Positions 1 through 6,883 of a DNA stretch of 64,000 nucleotides are shown one piece after another. Both the position numbers and the translations under genes were made by a program. The notes under the pieces were generated by a model, which was not told the origin of the DNA, made no database searches, and worked only from the letters and a program-made list of their open reading frames with translations. Each line of letters begins with the position of its first letter. The stretch's first letter is position 1. Source of the stretch: Bacteroidales bacterium (lineage in GTDB: Bacteria; Bacteroidota; Bacteroidia; Bacteroidales; UBA932); the NCBI GenBank assembly GCA_015060225.1, contig SUYX01000009.1, forward strand, positions 1-64,000, given 5' to 3'.

Positions 1-94
1 TGTTCCTTTGTAAAACTAAGCATATGTCTGTATTTTTAAAGTTGAACATTCTTTGTTCTTGGGACCTTTAAATTTACAGACATATTTTTATTCT

Positions 95-155
95 GCCCTC
101 ACGGACACACTTTCTGGGACATTATCCGGGATGAGGGGCGGGGTGTGTTTTTTGT
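95..155 (+). repeat. Hairpin repeat, divergent copy 0
   Basis: The 3' half (about 129-155, GGGATGAGGGGCGGGGTGTG then a T run) is identical to five later copies at 1690, 4170, 5015, 6075 and 8135. The 5' half differs but still contains ACACAC that can pair with GTGTGT. It is the leftmost member of the repeat family that separates the accessory genes of the first 8.2 kb. Only partially conserved, so its boundaries are approximate. Confidence 0.7.
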
Positions 156-184
156 TGTCGGGAGTAAGGATATATTATAATAAA

Positions 185-212
185 TTTGGGCCGGCTTTTT
201 TGCTGGCCCAAA
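185..212. terminator. Hairpin downstream of the ATPase gene
   Basis: TTTGGGCCGGC and GCTGGCCCAAA form an 11-bp stem (one G-T pair) with a T6 loop. It lies just past the stop codon of the minus-strand ATPase gene that ends at 231, so it most likely terminates that transcript. Confidence 0.7.
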
Positions 213-230
213 CTCGTGATATATGGTATG

Positions 231-1424
231 TTAATAAAGAAATCCGAATAGCCACAGCGGAATCTTGTTTCCACGTCCGAACTCAACATTGTCTATTGCA
301 AGGTAGCTGTTCGGGATGTCCTTGATCTGGTTGAAAGATTTGTCGGCTCCTCCAACTTCTATAATTATGTTTTCGTTTATCTGGAAGTCTCCGTTCTTAG
401 GATAGTAAACTTCTGCAGCTCTGCTGACCTGGTTGTAGAAGAAGGTCTCTCTGATAGTTCCTATCTCAGGATTCTTGTTAAAGGCGTACATAAGGTTTGG
501 ATTGTCAAGAAACATCTTCTCCGGTGCAGCCATTTGTTTTACCGCTTTTACCTTGGTTTTGAGGAGCCCAAGTAGCGCACCTCGCTGAAGCAACTCCAGT
601 AGCTTAAGTCCTTGTTCTCTTGTTGTTTCAAGTTGGGTGTATAGGTCTTCCATCTTGGGTACAAAAGGGACTTGCAGGGCAATAATCATCAGCAGTTTCT
701 TCAGTTTCTGTATTGTGATGTATTCCACCTTTTCTACAGATGGAATGTCACTTTCAATTACTTGTCTGCACACTTCGTTCAAGCGTGCATGAAATCCCTC
801 TTTGTCTTCTTTATAAAAAGGATAGTATCCGAATTTGCAGTAGTCCTTGAAATGTGGAATGATTCTGATTGTTTCGGTTATATCTGAAGCAATGGATACG
901 TGCTTTGTCAACAGATCCTCTAATGATATCACCGGATGCTCCAGTATACCCTCGAAGTTCAGATATTCACGGAATGACATTCCGTTCATGGTGTACATAG
1001 CCACTCTTCTTGAAAGATCTCCTTCTCCCTTTTCAATCTGAAGCATCGAACTGCCGGTGAAGACAACTTTCAACGTAGGATAGTTGTCATATATGTTCTT
1101 TATGTATGTCTGCCAATGGGCACACTTATGAATCTCATCCAGGAATAGATGTGTTCCACCATTGACATAATGATACTCTACCAAGTCCATAATGGAGTTG
1201 GTTGCAAACCACATGTCATCCAATGATACATATAATACATTTTCATCCTTCAGGTTTTCTTTGATATATTGAAGGAGCATGGTGGATTTACCGACTCCCT
1301 TAGGCCCCTTGATTCCAATGAAACGGGCATTCCAGTTGATTTTACTGTATAACTCTCTCTTGAATTCAAGACTCTGATGCATTATCAGTCGTCGGGAGTT
1401 TCTGTATAATACGTCGCAATTCAT
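231..1424 (-). CDS. AAA family ATPase (AAA_14/DUF4143 type)
   Basis: A 397-residue P-loop ATPase. It has a Walker A motif (GPKGVGKST, near residue 42) and a Walker B motif (HLFLDEIH, about 50 residues later), followed by a GSS sensor-like segment (FTGSS), the order seen in AAA_14 proteins. The C-terminal part carries a DUF4143-like region that in related proteins resembles a degenerate nuclease fold. Such proteins are common single genes in Bacteroidota accessory regions and their substrate is not known. I chose the ATG at 1424 (MNCDVLYR) because a TATATTTG -7 element lies just upstream on the minus strand at 1446-1453; an open frame continues upstream to 1493 but would overlap that promoter. 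The gene stands alone between two hairpin repeats. Confidence 0.8.
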   Translation of the reverse strand: MNCDVLYRNSRRLIMHQSLEFKRELYSKINWNARFIGIKGPKGVGKSTMLLQYIKENLKDENVLYVSLDDMWFATNSIMDLVEYHYVNGGTHLFLDEIHKCAHWQTYIKNIYDNYPTLKVVFTGSSMLQIEKGEGDLSRRVAMYTMNGMSFREYLNFEGILEHPVISLEDLLTKHVSIASDITETIRIIPHFKDYCKFGYYPFYKEDKEGFHARLNEVCRQVIESDIPSVEKVEYITIQKLKKLLMIIALQVPFVPKMEDLYTQLETTREQGLKLLELLQRGALLGLLKTKVKAVKQMAAPEKMFLDNPNLMYAFNKNPEIGTIRETFFYNQVSRAAEVYYPKNGDFQINENIIIEVGGADKSFNQIKDIPNSYLAIDNVEFGRGNKIPLWLFGFLY

Positions 1425-1445
1425 ACTAATGTCCTTTAACTTTGG

Positions 1446-1453
1446 CAAATATA
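1446..1453 (-). promoter_or_regulatory. -7 element of the ATPase gene
   Basis: TATATTTG on the minus strand matches the Bacteroidota TAnnTTTG element, 22 bases before the chosen ATG at 1424. No convincing -33 TTTG is visible. The rest of the 1425-1792 gap is AT-rich and contains repeat copy 1. Confidence 0.5.
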
Positions 1454-1582
1454 TAAAAACATATTGTAATATGGAAATTCTGTGTAAAAACAATATTGGA
1501 ATATGTTTTATTTTTGTAATTTCAAGAATGCAATCTGCAGATGGGAGAGAGTGGGGAGTATCCTATGCCGTTGTTTGGGTAG

Positions 1583-1745
1583 ATTTTTATCGGGATTATT
1601 TTTTTTTTTTTGAAAAATATTCCAACTTTTTTGAACTTTTTGCTTTAGGTGTTGTTTACATAAGTGAAATAGTTTTTTAAGTTAGGTTAAGTCGGGCACA
1701 CTCCGCTTCTCGGGATGAGGGGCGGGGTGTGTTTTTTGTTTTGGG
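1583..1745 (+). repeat. Hairpin repeat, long copy 1
   Basis: Long form of the repeat: a T-rich block ending in GAACTTTTTGC, then AGTGAAATAG, GTTAGGTTAAGTCGGG, and the hairpin CACACTCCGC / GCGGGGTGTG (10 bp with one wobble) followed by a T run. It matches 4069-4226 and 4913-5068 over about 150 bases. The T run can act as a terminator and also supplies a TTTG at 1735-1738 in front of the TATATTTG at 1756. Confidence 0.85.
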
Positions 1746-1755
1746 TTAAATTTTT

Positions 1756-1763
1756 TATATTTG
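1756..1763 (+). promoter_or_regulatory. -7 element of the DUF2589 operon
   Basis: TATATTTG matches TAnnTTTG, 29 bases upstream of the ATG at 1793. A TTTG at 1735-1738, inside the T tail of repeat copy 1, is 17 bases upstream and could be the -33 element, so the repeat may carry part of this promoter. Confidence 0.5.
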
Positions 1764-1792
1764 TCATAGTCAAATTTTGAGTTTGTTTTACT

Positions 1793-2311
1793 ATGTCTTT
1801 CTGGAATAAGGATAATAATGGTTCCCAGACTTTGTCTGATTTGATTAGGGGTCTGCAGCATTCTGTGAATGCAGCTATGGAGATGATTGAGACAAGAAAT
1901 ATTGAGCTTTTGGCCAGGTATTTCACTGAAGATGGCGTTCCATTGAAGAAGCGTATATGGGTTGATGATAAGACAGCCGTTGATGTTCCACTCATTTCTA
2001 TTGTCAATCCTTCTACTGTTAATATCAAAGAGGTTGAAATGGATTTCCATGTAAATGTCTTGGATGTGGATTTGAAGAAGAAAGTGGCTCAGGCAGGGTT
2101 CAGTACCGGTGAAACGGAAGTTCCATTTGACAATCGCCTTAAACGTTCCAAGCTTGAAGTAAGTTTTGACGGCAAGAATGACCATTCCAGTATGCATGTT
2201 AAAATAAAGTTTGAAGCAACTCCTATTCCTGAAGGGTTGTCCCGTGTTGTAGATGAGTATGACAAGACCATCTCTTCATTTGAATTTGGAGACCCTACAA
2301 GAGAAAAATGA
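1793..2311 (+). CDS. DUF2589 domain protein, first copy
   Basis: A 172-residue cytoplasmic protein without signal peptide or membrane segment. The pattern SLSDLIRG..., then VPLISIVNPSTVNIKEVEMDFHVNV and a later strand-rich C-terminal half fits DUF2589, where a short helical N-terminus is followed by a beta-rich domain with a conserved P-x-x-x-I-x-x-V-x-x-D-F stretch. The function of the family is not established. The next gene is a second, diverged DUF2589 member 35 bases downstream, so the two probably form a co-transcribed pair and may associate. The start is the only ATG before the conserved region. Confidence 0.7.
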   Translation: MSFWNKDNNGSQTLSDLIRGLQHSVNAAMEMIETRNIELLARYFTEDGVPLKKRIWVDDKTAVDVPLISIVNPSTVNIKEVEMDFHVNVLDVDLKKKVAQAGFSTGETEVPFDNRLKRSKLEVSFDGKNDHSSMHVKIKFEATPIPEGLSRVVDEYDKTISSFEFGDPTREK

Positions 2312-2346
2312 TGATTTTAATATAAACAATCTTAATATTTAATACT

Positions 2347-2940
2347 ATGGCAGATAATAATAAGCAGGTTAGTAATCCTGATCCTAACAGCGTGTCAAAC
2401 AAATTTGTTGGTATTCCTATCGCAGAGCTCGTGGCTGCTCCTTTGGTAGCAGTATGTGATTCTCAGAAGAAGCTTGCCCAGTCTGCTTATGAGTTTATGA
2501 CTGAGATAGGTTTTAATGATGAAGGTAAAACCCGTATGGTTGAGTTTAATCTTCAGAGACCTATAGAGGGCTCACCAAAGCCTCAGGATATTAAGGTTCA
2601 GGCACCGTTCCTGGGACTTGTTCCACTTCCGAATCTTCTTATTGATGATGTTCAGGTTGATTTTCAGATGGAGGTTACAGCTACCGAGACTTCAACAGAG
2701 AAGTCTGCCAGTGAGGGGAGCACTAGTGCCAACGCAAATTTTAAGTTCGGCTGTTTTGGTGGTGGTTCTGTAAATGTAAGCGGTAAGGTGTCTTCTTCAC
2801 GTGAGAATACCCGTTCAACCAACCAGACAGCCAAATATCAGGTGCATGTGTCAGCGCGTCAGCAGAGACAGACAGAGGGTTTGAGCAAGCTTATGGATAT
2901 TATGGCTTCTTGTGTTGAGCCGCTGCCTAATAAGGAATAG
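2347..2940 (+). CDS. DUF2589 domain protein, second copy
   Basis: A 197-residue protein with the clearest DUF2589 features in the window: IPIAELVAAPLVAVCDSQKKLA at the N-terminus (typical I-x-x-x-x-x-x-P-L-x-A helix), then LGLVPLPNLLIDDVQVDFQM, then a low-complexity serine/threonine stretch and a glycine-rich loop (GCFGGGSVNVSG) near residue 135. It ends with a helical tail. It is paralogous to the preceding gene but not close in sequence. No catalytic motif is visible. The glycine/serine-rich centre suggests a flexible or assembly-forming segment; that is inference. Confidence 0.75.
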   Translation: MADNNKQVSNPDPNSVSNKFVGIPIAELVAAPLVAVCDSQKKLAQSAYEFMTEIGFNDEGKTRMVEFNLQRPIEGSPKPQDIKVQAPFLGLVPLPNLLIDDVQVDFQMEVTATETSTEKSASEGSTSANANFKFGCFGGGSVNVSGKVSSSRENTRSTNQTAKYQVHVSARQQRQTEGLSKLMDIMASCVEPLPNKE

Positions 2941-2965
2941 CATTTTAAGGATTTTATTTTAGTTA

Positions 2966-3652
2966 ATGTTATTGTTAACTATGTTTTCCAGTGATTACTA
3001 TTTTTATATCGGGAATGAGATTAAGACTTTATGGTCAGATAATGGATTGTATTATAATCCTAAGTATAATATAGATAGATACCCTTTTATTTCATCTGGT
3101 CCAAATGTAAATTCATCAAATCCTTTCCCATCAGATTTTCGTGAAATTGCGTTGTATGGATATGATTTAGGTAAGCATGCCTCTTTTGTTCCTTGGGTAG
3201 ATAATTGTATCTCAGTATTTGAGACTTCTCCTGATAGAATAGCTGTAAGTTATGGGTTCAGTGGATGTTATATGGCCAAATATTCGATTGGTAAAAAATG
3301 TTATATTTCGCATATACAATCAGGGCTCGGAGATACAAAGCATTTATGGAATGGCTTCTGTTATAGGAATCGAAGTAAAGACCTTGTCATCCATGCGTTA
3401 TTTAAGCCAACAAGTATATCTGATTATATATACTCTTATAGAAATAGTCAGCTTAGACGTGGTATTATGTGTACTATTGCAGGTGTTATAATGCCGGATA
3501 ATAGATGTTATGCAGTTGTTGTAAATGTCGCAACACATCTCCCTTTATATATTGCAGAAGTAACAAATAAATATAAATTTTTTATTCCTAATGTTGATTG
3601 GTTAAGTGAAGGACGCGAAGATTTTTATGGTAATATATTTACACGCATCTAA
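2966..3652 (+). CDS. Hypothetical protein linked to the DUF2589 pair
   Basis: A 228-residue protein that I do not recognise. It is rich in aromatic residues and cysteines, with no signal peptide and no obvious transmembrane helix. A central stretch (FSGCYMAKYS, then SHIQSG about 20 residues on) looks like the core of an enzyme-like beta structure with a cysteine and a histidine, but I cannot assign a fold. It begins 25 bases after the second DUF2589 gene and is probably in the same operon. Codon use is more AT-rich than the downstream core genes, consistent with transfer. ATG at 2966 or 2981 are both possible starts. Confidence 0.55.
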   Translation: MLLLTMFSSDYYFYIGNEIKTLWSDNGLYYNPKYNIDRYPFISSGPNVNSSNPFPSDFREIALYGYDLGKHASFVPWVDNCISVFETSPDRIAVSYGFSGCYMAKYSIGKKCYISHIQSGLGDTKHLWNGFCYRNRSKDLVIHALFKPTSISDYIYSYRNSQLRRGIMCTIAGVIMPDNRCYAVVVNVATHLPLYIAEVTNKYKFFIPNVDWLSEGREDFYGNIFTRI

Positions 3653-3654
3653 AA

Positions 3655-3865
3655 TGTATCTATAGAAGGCTGGGGTATTCGGAGTCTTGGATTAATCAGA
3701 GGTTGAAGACTATCGAGATCCGTAAAGGATTGACAGATGAATGGAAAAGAGGTGGCTAGAGATGCGAGGGAGAATGTAGAGAAGCGTCTTGGCAGGAGTG
3801 TGATTTCGTCTGAACGTGCTATACTAAATGAACCGGGTGATTTTGGAACATCTGAAGAAATATAG
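3655..3865 (+). pseudogene. Remnant of a Bro-N type antirepressor
   Basis: Two frames together recall the C-terminal region of Bacteroidota Bro-N/antirepressor proteins. Frame one (3655-3759) reads RRLGYSESWINQRLKTIEIR and on to LTDEWKRGG before a stop. Frame two (ATG 3737 to TAG 3865) reads NGKEVARDARENVEKRLG then VISSERA. In intact relatives, as I recall them, these blocks are separated by roughly 70 residues. Here they overlap at a short sequence (GAATGGAAAAGAGGTGGC) used in both frames, which suggests an internal deletion with frameshift. The N-terminal Bro-N domain is absent. This is probably decayed phage or mobile-element cargo. Confidence 0.65.
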
Positions 3866-4042
3866 ATTGTATTTATCATATAAATGCTGACCAATAATTC
3901 AGAACAAATCATTACAACAATCAACCTTAATATGTTTTATCGGGAGTTAACTTTCTGAATGAGGCCCCAACGTCAAGTGTTTCTGCAGTCAAAATGTATC
4001 GCTGTTCAGATGGAACTTTCATTCATGTTATTGAGTCTCGGT

Positions 4043-4068
4043 GTCCCCTGCCCTATAGGGAAGGGGAC
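4043..4068 (+). terminator. Hairpin with T run
   Basis: GTCCCCT-g-CCCTATAGGG-a-AGGGGAC is an almost perfect hairpin, followed by a run of T at 4072-4076. It lies just before repeat copy 2 and probably ends transcription of the DUF2589 group. The stretch 3866-4042 shows nothing else recognisable. Confidence 0.75.
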
Positions 4069-4226
4069 AGATTTTTATCGGGATTAAAATTTTTTTGAAA
4101 AATATTCTAACTTTTTTGAACTTTTTGCTTTTGGCGTTGTTCTTATAAGTGAAATAGTTTTTTAAGTTAGGTTAAGTCGGGCACACTCCGCTTCTCGGGA
4201 TGAGGGGCGGGGTGTGTTTTTTGTTT
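4069..4226 (+). repeat. Hairpin repeat, long copy 2
   Basis: Near-identical to copies 1 and 3 over about 150 bases, including the T-rich left block, GTTAGGTTAAGTCGGG and the CACACTCCGC/GCGGGGTGTG hairpin with T tail. The T tail lies 30 bases beyond the end of the convergent DUF2442 gene. Confidence 0.9.
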
Positions 4227-4250
4227 CCTTTTGTTTGTTGTGTGAACTTA

Positions 4251-4508
4251 CTATGCAACTACGCCTCTATATAGTTGCTCAATAGGGAAAATCATGTCCC
4301 AATTCTTTCCCCAGACTACATTACCGTGTTCAATAGTGAATTTCTTGAAATTTTTTGGTTCAATGTAGCGGTTATACTGTGGATGTGGATTCGCAAGAAT
4401 AAATGGCTTGAAATCCACAGTTTGGGACGTACCATCGCTGAAGAAGATGTGAAGGCTCACATCTCCTGCATATTCAGCTCGTACGATGTAAAGTCTTGTG
4501 GTTTCCAT
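4251..4508 (-). CDS. DUF2442 domain protein
   Basis: An 85-residue protein with the DUF2442 layout: an N-terminal strand pair (YIVRAEYAGDVSLHIFFSDG), the D-F-K-P motif (VDFKPFI), and the C-terminal block NFKKFTIEHGNVVWG...DMIFP. Members are small DNA- or protein-binding proteins that usually sit next to a DUF4160 gene, a pairing resembling toxin-antitoxin modules. Here the upstream DUF4160 partner (4514-4665) is broken, so the surviving DUF2442 gene is an orphan. ATG at 4508 lies 6 bases after the partner's last stop. The family's biochemical role is not established. Confidence 0.8.
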   Translation of the reverse strand: METTRLYIVRAEYAGDVSLHIFFSDGTSQTVDFKPFILANPHPQYNRYIEPKNFKKFTIEHGNVVWGKNWDMIFPIEQLYRGVVA

Positions 4509-4513
4509 ACTAT

Positions 4514-4665
4514 CTATTTTACTTTTTTAGTAATCTGGGTGCAACGTACTCTCTTCTTTAGCACGAAGAAGTTCATACACTTTTCATAACGTGCACATGG
4601 ATAGGTTCGTGCTCATTAGAGAAAAAGAAGAAGATGAATCCGAAGTATTCGTAAATCTTTGGCAT
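4514..4665 (-). pseudogene. Broken DUF4160 gene
   Basis: The minus strand from ATG 4665 reads MPKIYEYFGFIFFFFSNEHE then PIHVHV, the diagnostic N-terminus of DUF4160, and stops at 4573. A second frame (4576 to 4514) reads NFFVLKKRVRCTQITKKVK, the usual C-terminal end of the same family. The middle of the domain (roughly 50 residues) is missing and the halves are out of frame, so this is a deletion remnant. It is directly upstream of the DUF2442 gene, the normal partner order, and keeps a recognisable promoter. Confidence 0.8.
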
Positions 4666-4906
4666 GGCTCAAATCGTTGTTATCCAAAAGCAAAACTACA
4701 AAAATTCTACCATAATAACAAGTGTGTCATGTTATTGTTTGTTGGGCATAAGTCCGTTTGATCCACCAGTATCCGGAATGACTAATGTGTATCTTCTGGC
4801 TTTGAATAATGCAGAACTGCTGGCCGTGATGCTGGAAGGTTACGGCCAGCGTGGCATATATGCCGACAGGTATACCTTCATGCAGGGGGCTGTGATGTGC
4901 ATGTAG
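4664..4906 (+). other. Possible gene fragment of unknown origin
   Basis: An open frame of 80 codons; only the part from ATG 4778 (MTNVYLLALNNAELLAVMLEGYGQRGIYADRY...) looks protein-like, 42 residues. The first part overlaps the DUF4160 remnant and its promoter on the other strand. I do not recognise the sequence. It may be the tail of a deleted gene, as both other remnants here have lost internal sequence. The stretch up to 5097 otherwise holds only repeat copy 3. Confidence 0.25.
4691..4698 (-). promoter_or_regulatory. -7 element of the DUF4160/DUF2442 unit
   Basis: TAGTTTTG on the minus strand fits TAnnTTTG and lies 26 bases before the DUF4160 start at 4665. It may still drive the intact DUF2442 gene. 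Confidence 0.45.
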
Positions 4907-4912
4907 TGTTTT

Positions 4913-5068
4913 GTCGGGAGGATTCTATTTTTTTTGAAAAAATATTCTAACTTTTTTGAACTTTTTGCGTTTGGCGTTGTTTAGATAAGTGAAATAGTTT
5001 TTTTAAGTTAGGTTAAGTCGGGCACACTCCGCTTCTTGGGATGAGGGGCGGGGTGTGTTTTTTTTGTC
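4913..5068 (+). repeat. Hairpin repeat, long copy 3
   Basis: Matches copies 1 and 2 over its full length with a few substitutions (CTTCTTGGG instead of CTTCTCGGG in the loop, extra T in the tail). Ends 30 bases before the convergent stop of the Fic gene. Confidence 0.9.
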
Positions 5069-5097
5069 GGGGAAGGCAATAGATTCTGGTTTATGCA

Positions 5098-5979
5098 TCA
5101 GTATCTGATTTTGAAGTAATCCAGCAGTGCTTTGTAATGGTCTTGGGCTGTGAGGCAGGTGTCAGTGAGGTATCCGTTGATTTTCCCCCAGTTGCTTAGG
5201 CCTCTGTAGTAGAATAATTTCAATTCATCGGTGATGATGAATGGTACTATCTTGTTTGCAAGGCATTCTTTGAACATGATGAGTCTGCCTACGCGGCCGT
5301 TGCCATCCTGGAATGGGTGGATGCGTTCGAACTGGCAGTGGAAGTTGATGATGTCTTCCAGAGTTTTGTTCCTGATGGCGTTGTATGTGGCCAGTAGGGC
5401 TTTTATTTGGGTGCGGACATCTTCTGGAGCTGTGGTGTTTATTCCGCCTACTTCATTTGGGAGACGCTTGTATTCTCCTACGTTGAACCAAGATTTTCTG
5501 CTGTCTGAGGTGCCGTTTTTCAGAAGATGGTGCAACTCTTTGATCATTGATTCCGTGAGCTTGTCGATTGCGTGGTCAATGATATAGTCGATGCAGCGGA
5601 AGTGGTTGGTGGTCTCAACGATGTCGTCTACGTTTACAGTTTCATTTGTGATGCCGATAGTGTTGGTTTCAAAGATGTATCTTGTTTGTTCGTGTGTGAG
5701 CTTGCTGCCCTCTATATGGTTGGAGTTGTATGTGAGGTCTATCTGGGTGCGGTGATAGATGCCTCCGTTTAGCTTTGCCTCCTTTTCTTCGCGCAGGCGG
5801 TTCAGTAGAGGGGAGATTTTCTGTTTTGTCTTTTCCGGCATAGGTGCATCCGCAGGGATGTTCCAGGTCTTTCCGGTTAAGAATGCTCCTTGAATTTTTC
5901 CTGCAGCACACCAGTTGCGGACTGTTCTTTCGGGAAGTCCGTGAGCATCGGCATATTGTTTTACTGACAAGTATTCCAT
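5098..5979 (-). CDS. Class II Fic protein with N-terminal helix-turn-helix
   Basis: A 293-residue Fic protein, expected to transfer AMP from ATP to a target hydroxyl. The Fic core motif HPFQDGNGRVGR is intact near residue 215. A class II inhibitory helix, with S-x-x-x-E-G in SNHIEG, lies near residue 93, so the enzyme should be autoinhibited until activated. The first 50 residues (YLSVKQYADAHGLPERTVRN) form an excisionase-like winged helix, suggesting DNA binding and perhaps autoregulation. ATG 5979 starts this helix. Upstream lies a -7 element plus a perfect 10-bp inverted repeat. It is flanked by hairpin repeats 3 and 4 and is a typical accessory-region gene. Confidence 0.9.
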   Translation of the reverse strand: MEYLSVKQYADAHGLPERTVRNWCAAGKIQGAFLTGKTWNIPADAPMPEKTKQKISPLLNRLREEKEAKLNGGIYHRTQIDLTYNSNHIEGSKLTHEQTRYIFETNTIGITNETVNVDDIVETTNHFRCIDYIIDHAIDKLTESMIKELHHLLKNGTSDSRKSWFNVGEYKRLPNEVGGINTTAPEDVRTQIKALLATYNAIRNKTLEDIINFHCQFERIHPFQDGNGRVGRLIMFKECLANKIVPFIITDELKLFYYRGLSNWGKINGYLTDTCLTAQDHYKALLDYFKIRY

Positions 5980-6021
5980 AATTGCGTGTTTTATCGGCAA
6001 GTTTTCTGCTGGATTTGCTTA

Positions 6022-6029
6022 CAAATATA
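6022..6029 (-). promoter_or_regulatory. -7 element of the fic gene
   Basis: TATATTTG on the minus strand, 43 bases before the ATG at 5979. The palindrome at 6033-6058 covers the expected -33 position. Confidence 0.6.
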
Positions 6030-6032
6030 ATA

Positions 6033-6058
6033 ATTCTTGCCGATATAGGCAAGAATTA
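6033..6058. promoter_or_regulatory. Palindromic operator candidate upstream of fic
   Basis: AATTCTTGCC and GGCAAGAATT are a perfect 10-bp inverted repeat around GATATA. A further half site (ATCGGCAAG, 5992-6000) lies between the promoter and the start codon. The position over the -33 region and the helix-turn-helix in the Fic protein suggest autorepression. Confidence 0.6.
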
Positions 6059-6065
6059 GTGTGTT

Positions 6066-6129
6066 TAACTTAGGTTAAGTCGGGCACACTCCGCTTCTCG
6101 GGATGAGGGGCGGGGTGTGTTTTTTGTTG
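6066..6129 (+). repeat. Hairpin repeat, short copy 4
   Basis: Starts at TTAGGTTAAGTCGGG and includes the full CACACTCCGC/GCGGGGTGTG hairpin with T tail; the T-rich left block of the long copies is missing. The frame running through its 3' half encodes MRGGVCFLL, which is repeat-derived. Confidence 0.9.
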
Positions 6130-6162
6130 GTAGGTTTTGTTGAGGAACCGGATGTTGTTCAA

Positions 6163-6657
6163 ATGCCTGTCCCAGAGCAATGTGATGAAGGAATTGATGT
6201 TAATTGTATGGATATTCTGCCTGAGGATGTGCCAGCAGGGGATTCGGTTGAGGATAGAAGAATAAGGAGCCGTTTGATTAAGCAGTTTTATTTTCAGTGG
6301 ATGGGTAAGAATAAGGATAAGAGGGTTTTTAATAATTCCTTGAATGATTATATTTATGTAAAGTATATTTCAGTAAATGAAACAGCGGGGCATGCTGCTT
6401 TGCGTTATTTTTCAACTTTGGCAGTGTTGCAATTGGATGCAGTTTTGCCAAACGCTGTATTGAAATATAGCAGGCCTGTGAATCCTAATAAGAAGAATCA
6501 GAGAGGGTTTAAGCGTATGCTTATATTGGAATACATGTGCCCGGCTATTGGCCTTGTGCGATTGACTGTAGGACAGAAGGGTAGTGATGATTCTAAAGTG
6601 CAATATTGTATTACCGCCATTGAAGTGGGGCGTAAAAAGCAAAGCAGTCTCTTGTGA
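6163..6657 (+). CDS. Conserved hypothetical protein
   Basis: A 164-residue protein with no named domain that I can assign. The core from about residue 30, RLIKQFYFQWMGKNKDKRVF then NETAGHAALRYFSTLAVLQL, resembles small Bacteroidota proteins of unknown function found in accessory regions (I recall similar R-V-x-N-x-S-L-x-D-Y-I and E-T-A-G-H-A patterns). The frame is open upstream to 6103, but that part is hairpin-repeat sequence, so I prefer ATG 6163 or 6208. No clear promoter lies between the repeat and the gene, so the repeat may have replaced its original 5' end. The stop codon overlaps the terminator of the opposite-strand RNA. Confidence 0.55.
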   Translation: MPVPEQCDEGIDVNCMDILPEDVPAGDSVEDRRIRSRLIKQFYFQWMGKNKDKRVFNNSLNDYIYVKYISVNETAGHAALRYFSTLAVLQLDAVLPNAVLKYSRPVNPNKKNQRGFKRMLILEYMCPAIGLVRLTVGQKGSDDSKVQYCITAIEVGRKKQSSLL

Positions 6658-6769
6658 GACTGCTTGTGTAGTTTGCCCGGGGAATCGTGGTGGAATTGCT
6701 TTCGCAGGGGCAGATGACGGGACTTTGTACTGAAACTTATTCCCCTTTCCTTTCCACGTTTTACTTCCT
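6633..6769 (-). ncRNA. Candidate small RNA with own promoter and terminator
   Basis: On the minus strand a classic promoter (TACCTTTG at 6776-6783, TTG at 6803-6805, 19-base spacing) is followed by about 137 bases without a credible reading frame. The end is a perfect 10-bp hairpin (AAGCAGTCTC/GAGACTGCTT, loop ACAA, 6642-6665) and a T5 tail. Inside, GTGGAA/TTCCAC encloses AGGGG/CCCCT; an alternative GGGGAAT/ATTCCCC pairing would give a pseudoknot. Family unknown; Bacteroidales-1, 6S-Flavo or another 6S-like class should be compared. It lies between a hypothetical gene and ugd and is divergent from ugd. Confidence 0.6.
6642..6665 (-). terminator. Terminator of the candidate small RNA
   Basis: Perfect 10-bp stem with a 4-base loop. 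On the minus strand it is followed by TGCTTTTT, typical of intrinsic termination; on the plus strand the T tail is poor. Confidence 0.75.
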
Positions 6770-6775
6770 TGAGTG

Positions 6776-6805
6776 CAAAGGTATATTATTTTGTTTAATA
6801 TTCAA
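6776..6805 (-). promoter_or_regulatory. Promoter of the candidate small RNA
   Basis: Minus-strand TTG (6803-6805), 19 bases, TACCTTTG (6776-6783) followed by CAC, an unusually good match to the Bacteroidota vegetative promoter. No open reading frame of plausible length follows it. Confidence 0.7.
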
Positions 6806-6847
6806 TGTGCTTATGGGGAAAAGTAATGTTTGCTTGCAAACTTTTGT

Positions 6848-6855
6848 TAATTTTG
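6848..6855 (+). promoter_or_regulatory. -7 element of ugd
   Basis: TAATTTTG fits TAnnTTTG, 28 bases before the ATG at 6884. A TTTG at 6829-6832 is 15 bases upstream, shorter than usual. Confidence 0.5.
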
Positions 6856-6883
6856 TTCTTGAGTAATTTTTAACTGAGTTTTT

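Noticed and set aside
53-325. Open frame across the left hairpin repeat as a gene
   Set aside because: It covers a terminator and a repeat copy, overlaps the ATPase gene, and its only protein-like part (MRGGVCFLL) is repeat-derived.
6633-6769. Cobalamin riboswitch (AAAGGGGAAT and CCCCTGCGA suggested it)
   Set aside because: The conserved GCCACTG box and the usual stem between the two boxes are missing, and the transcript ends at a terminator with no gene behind it.
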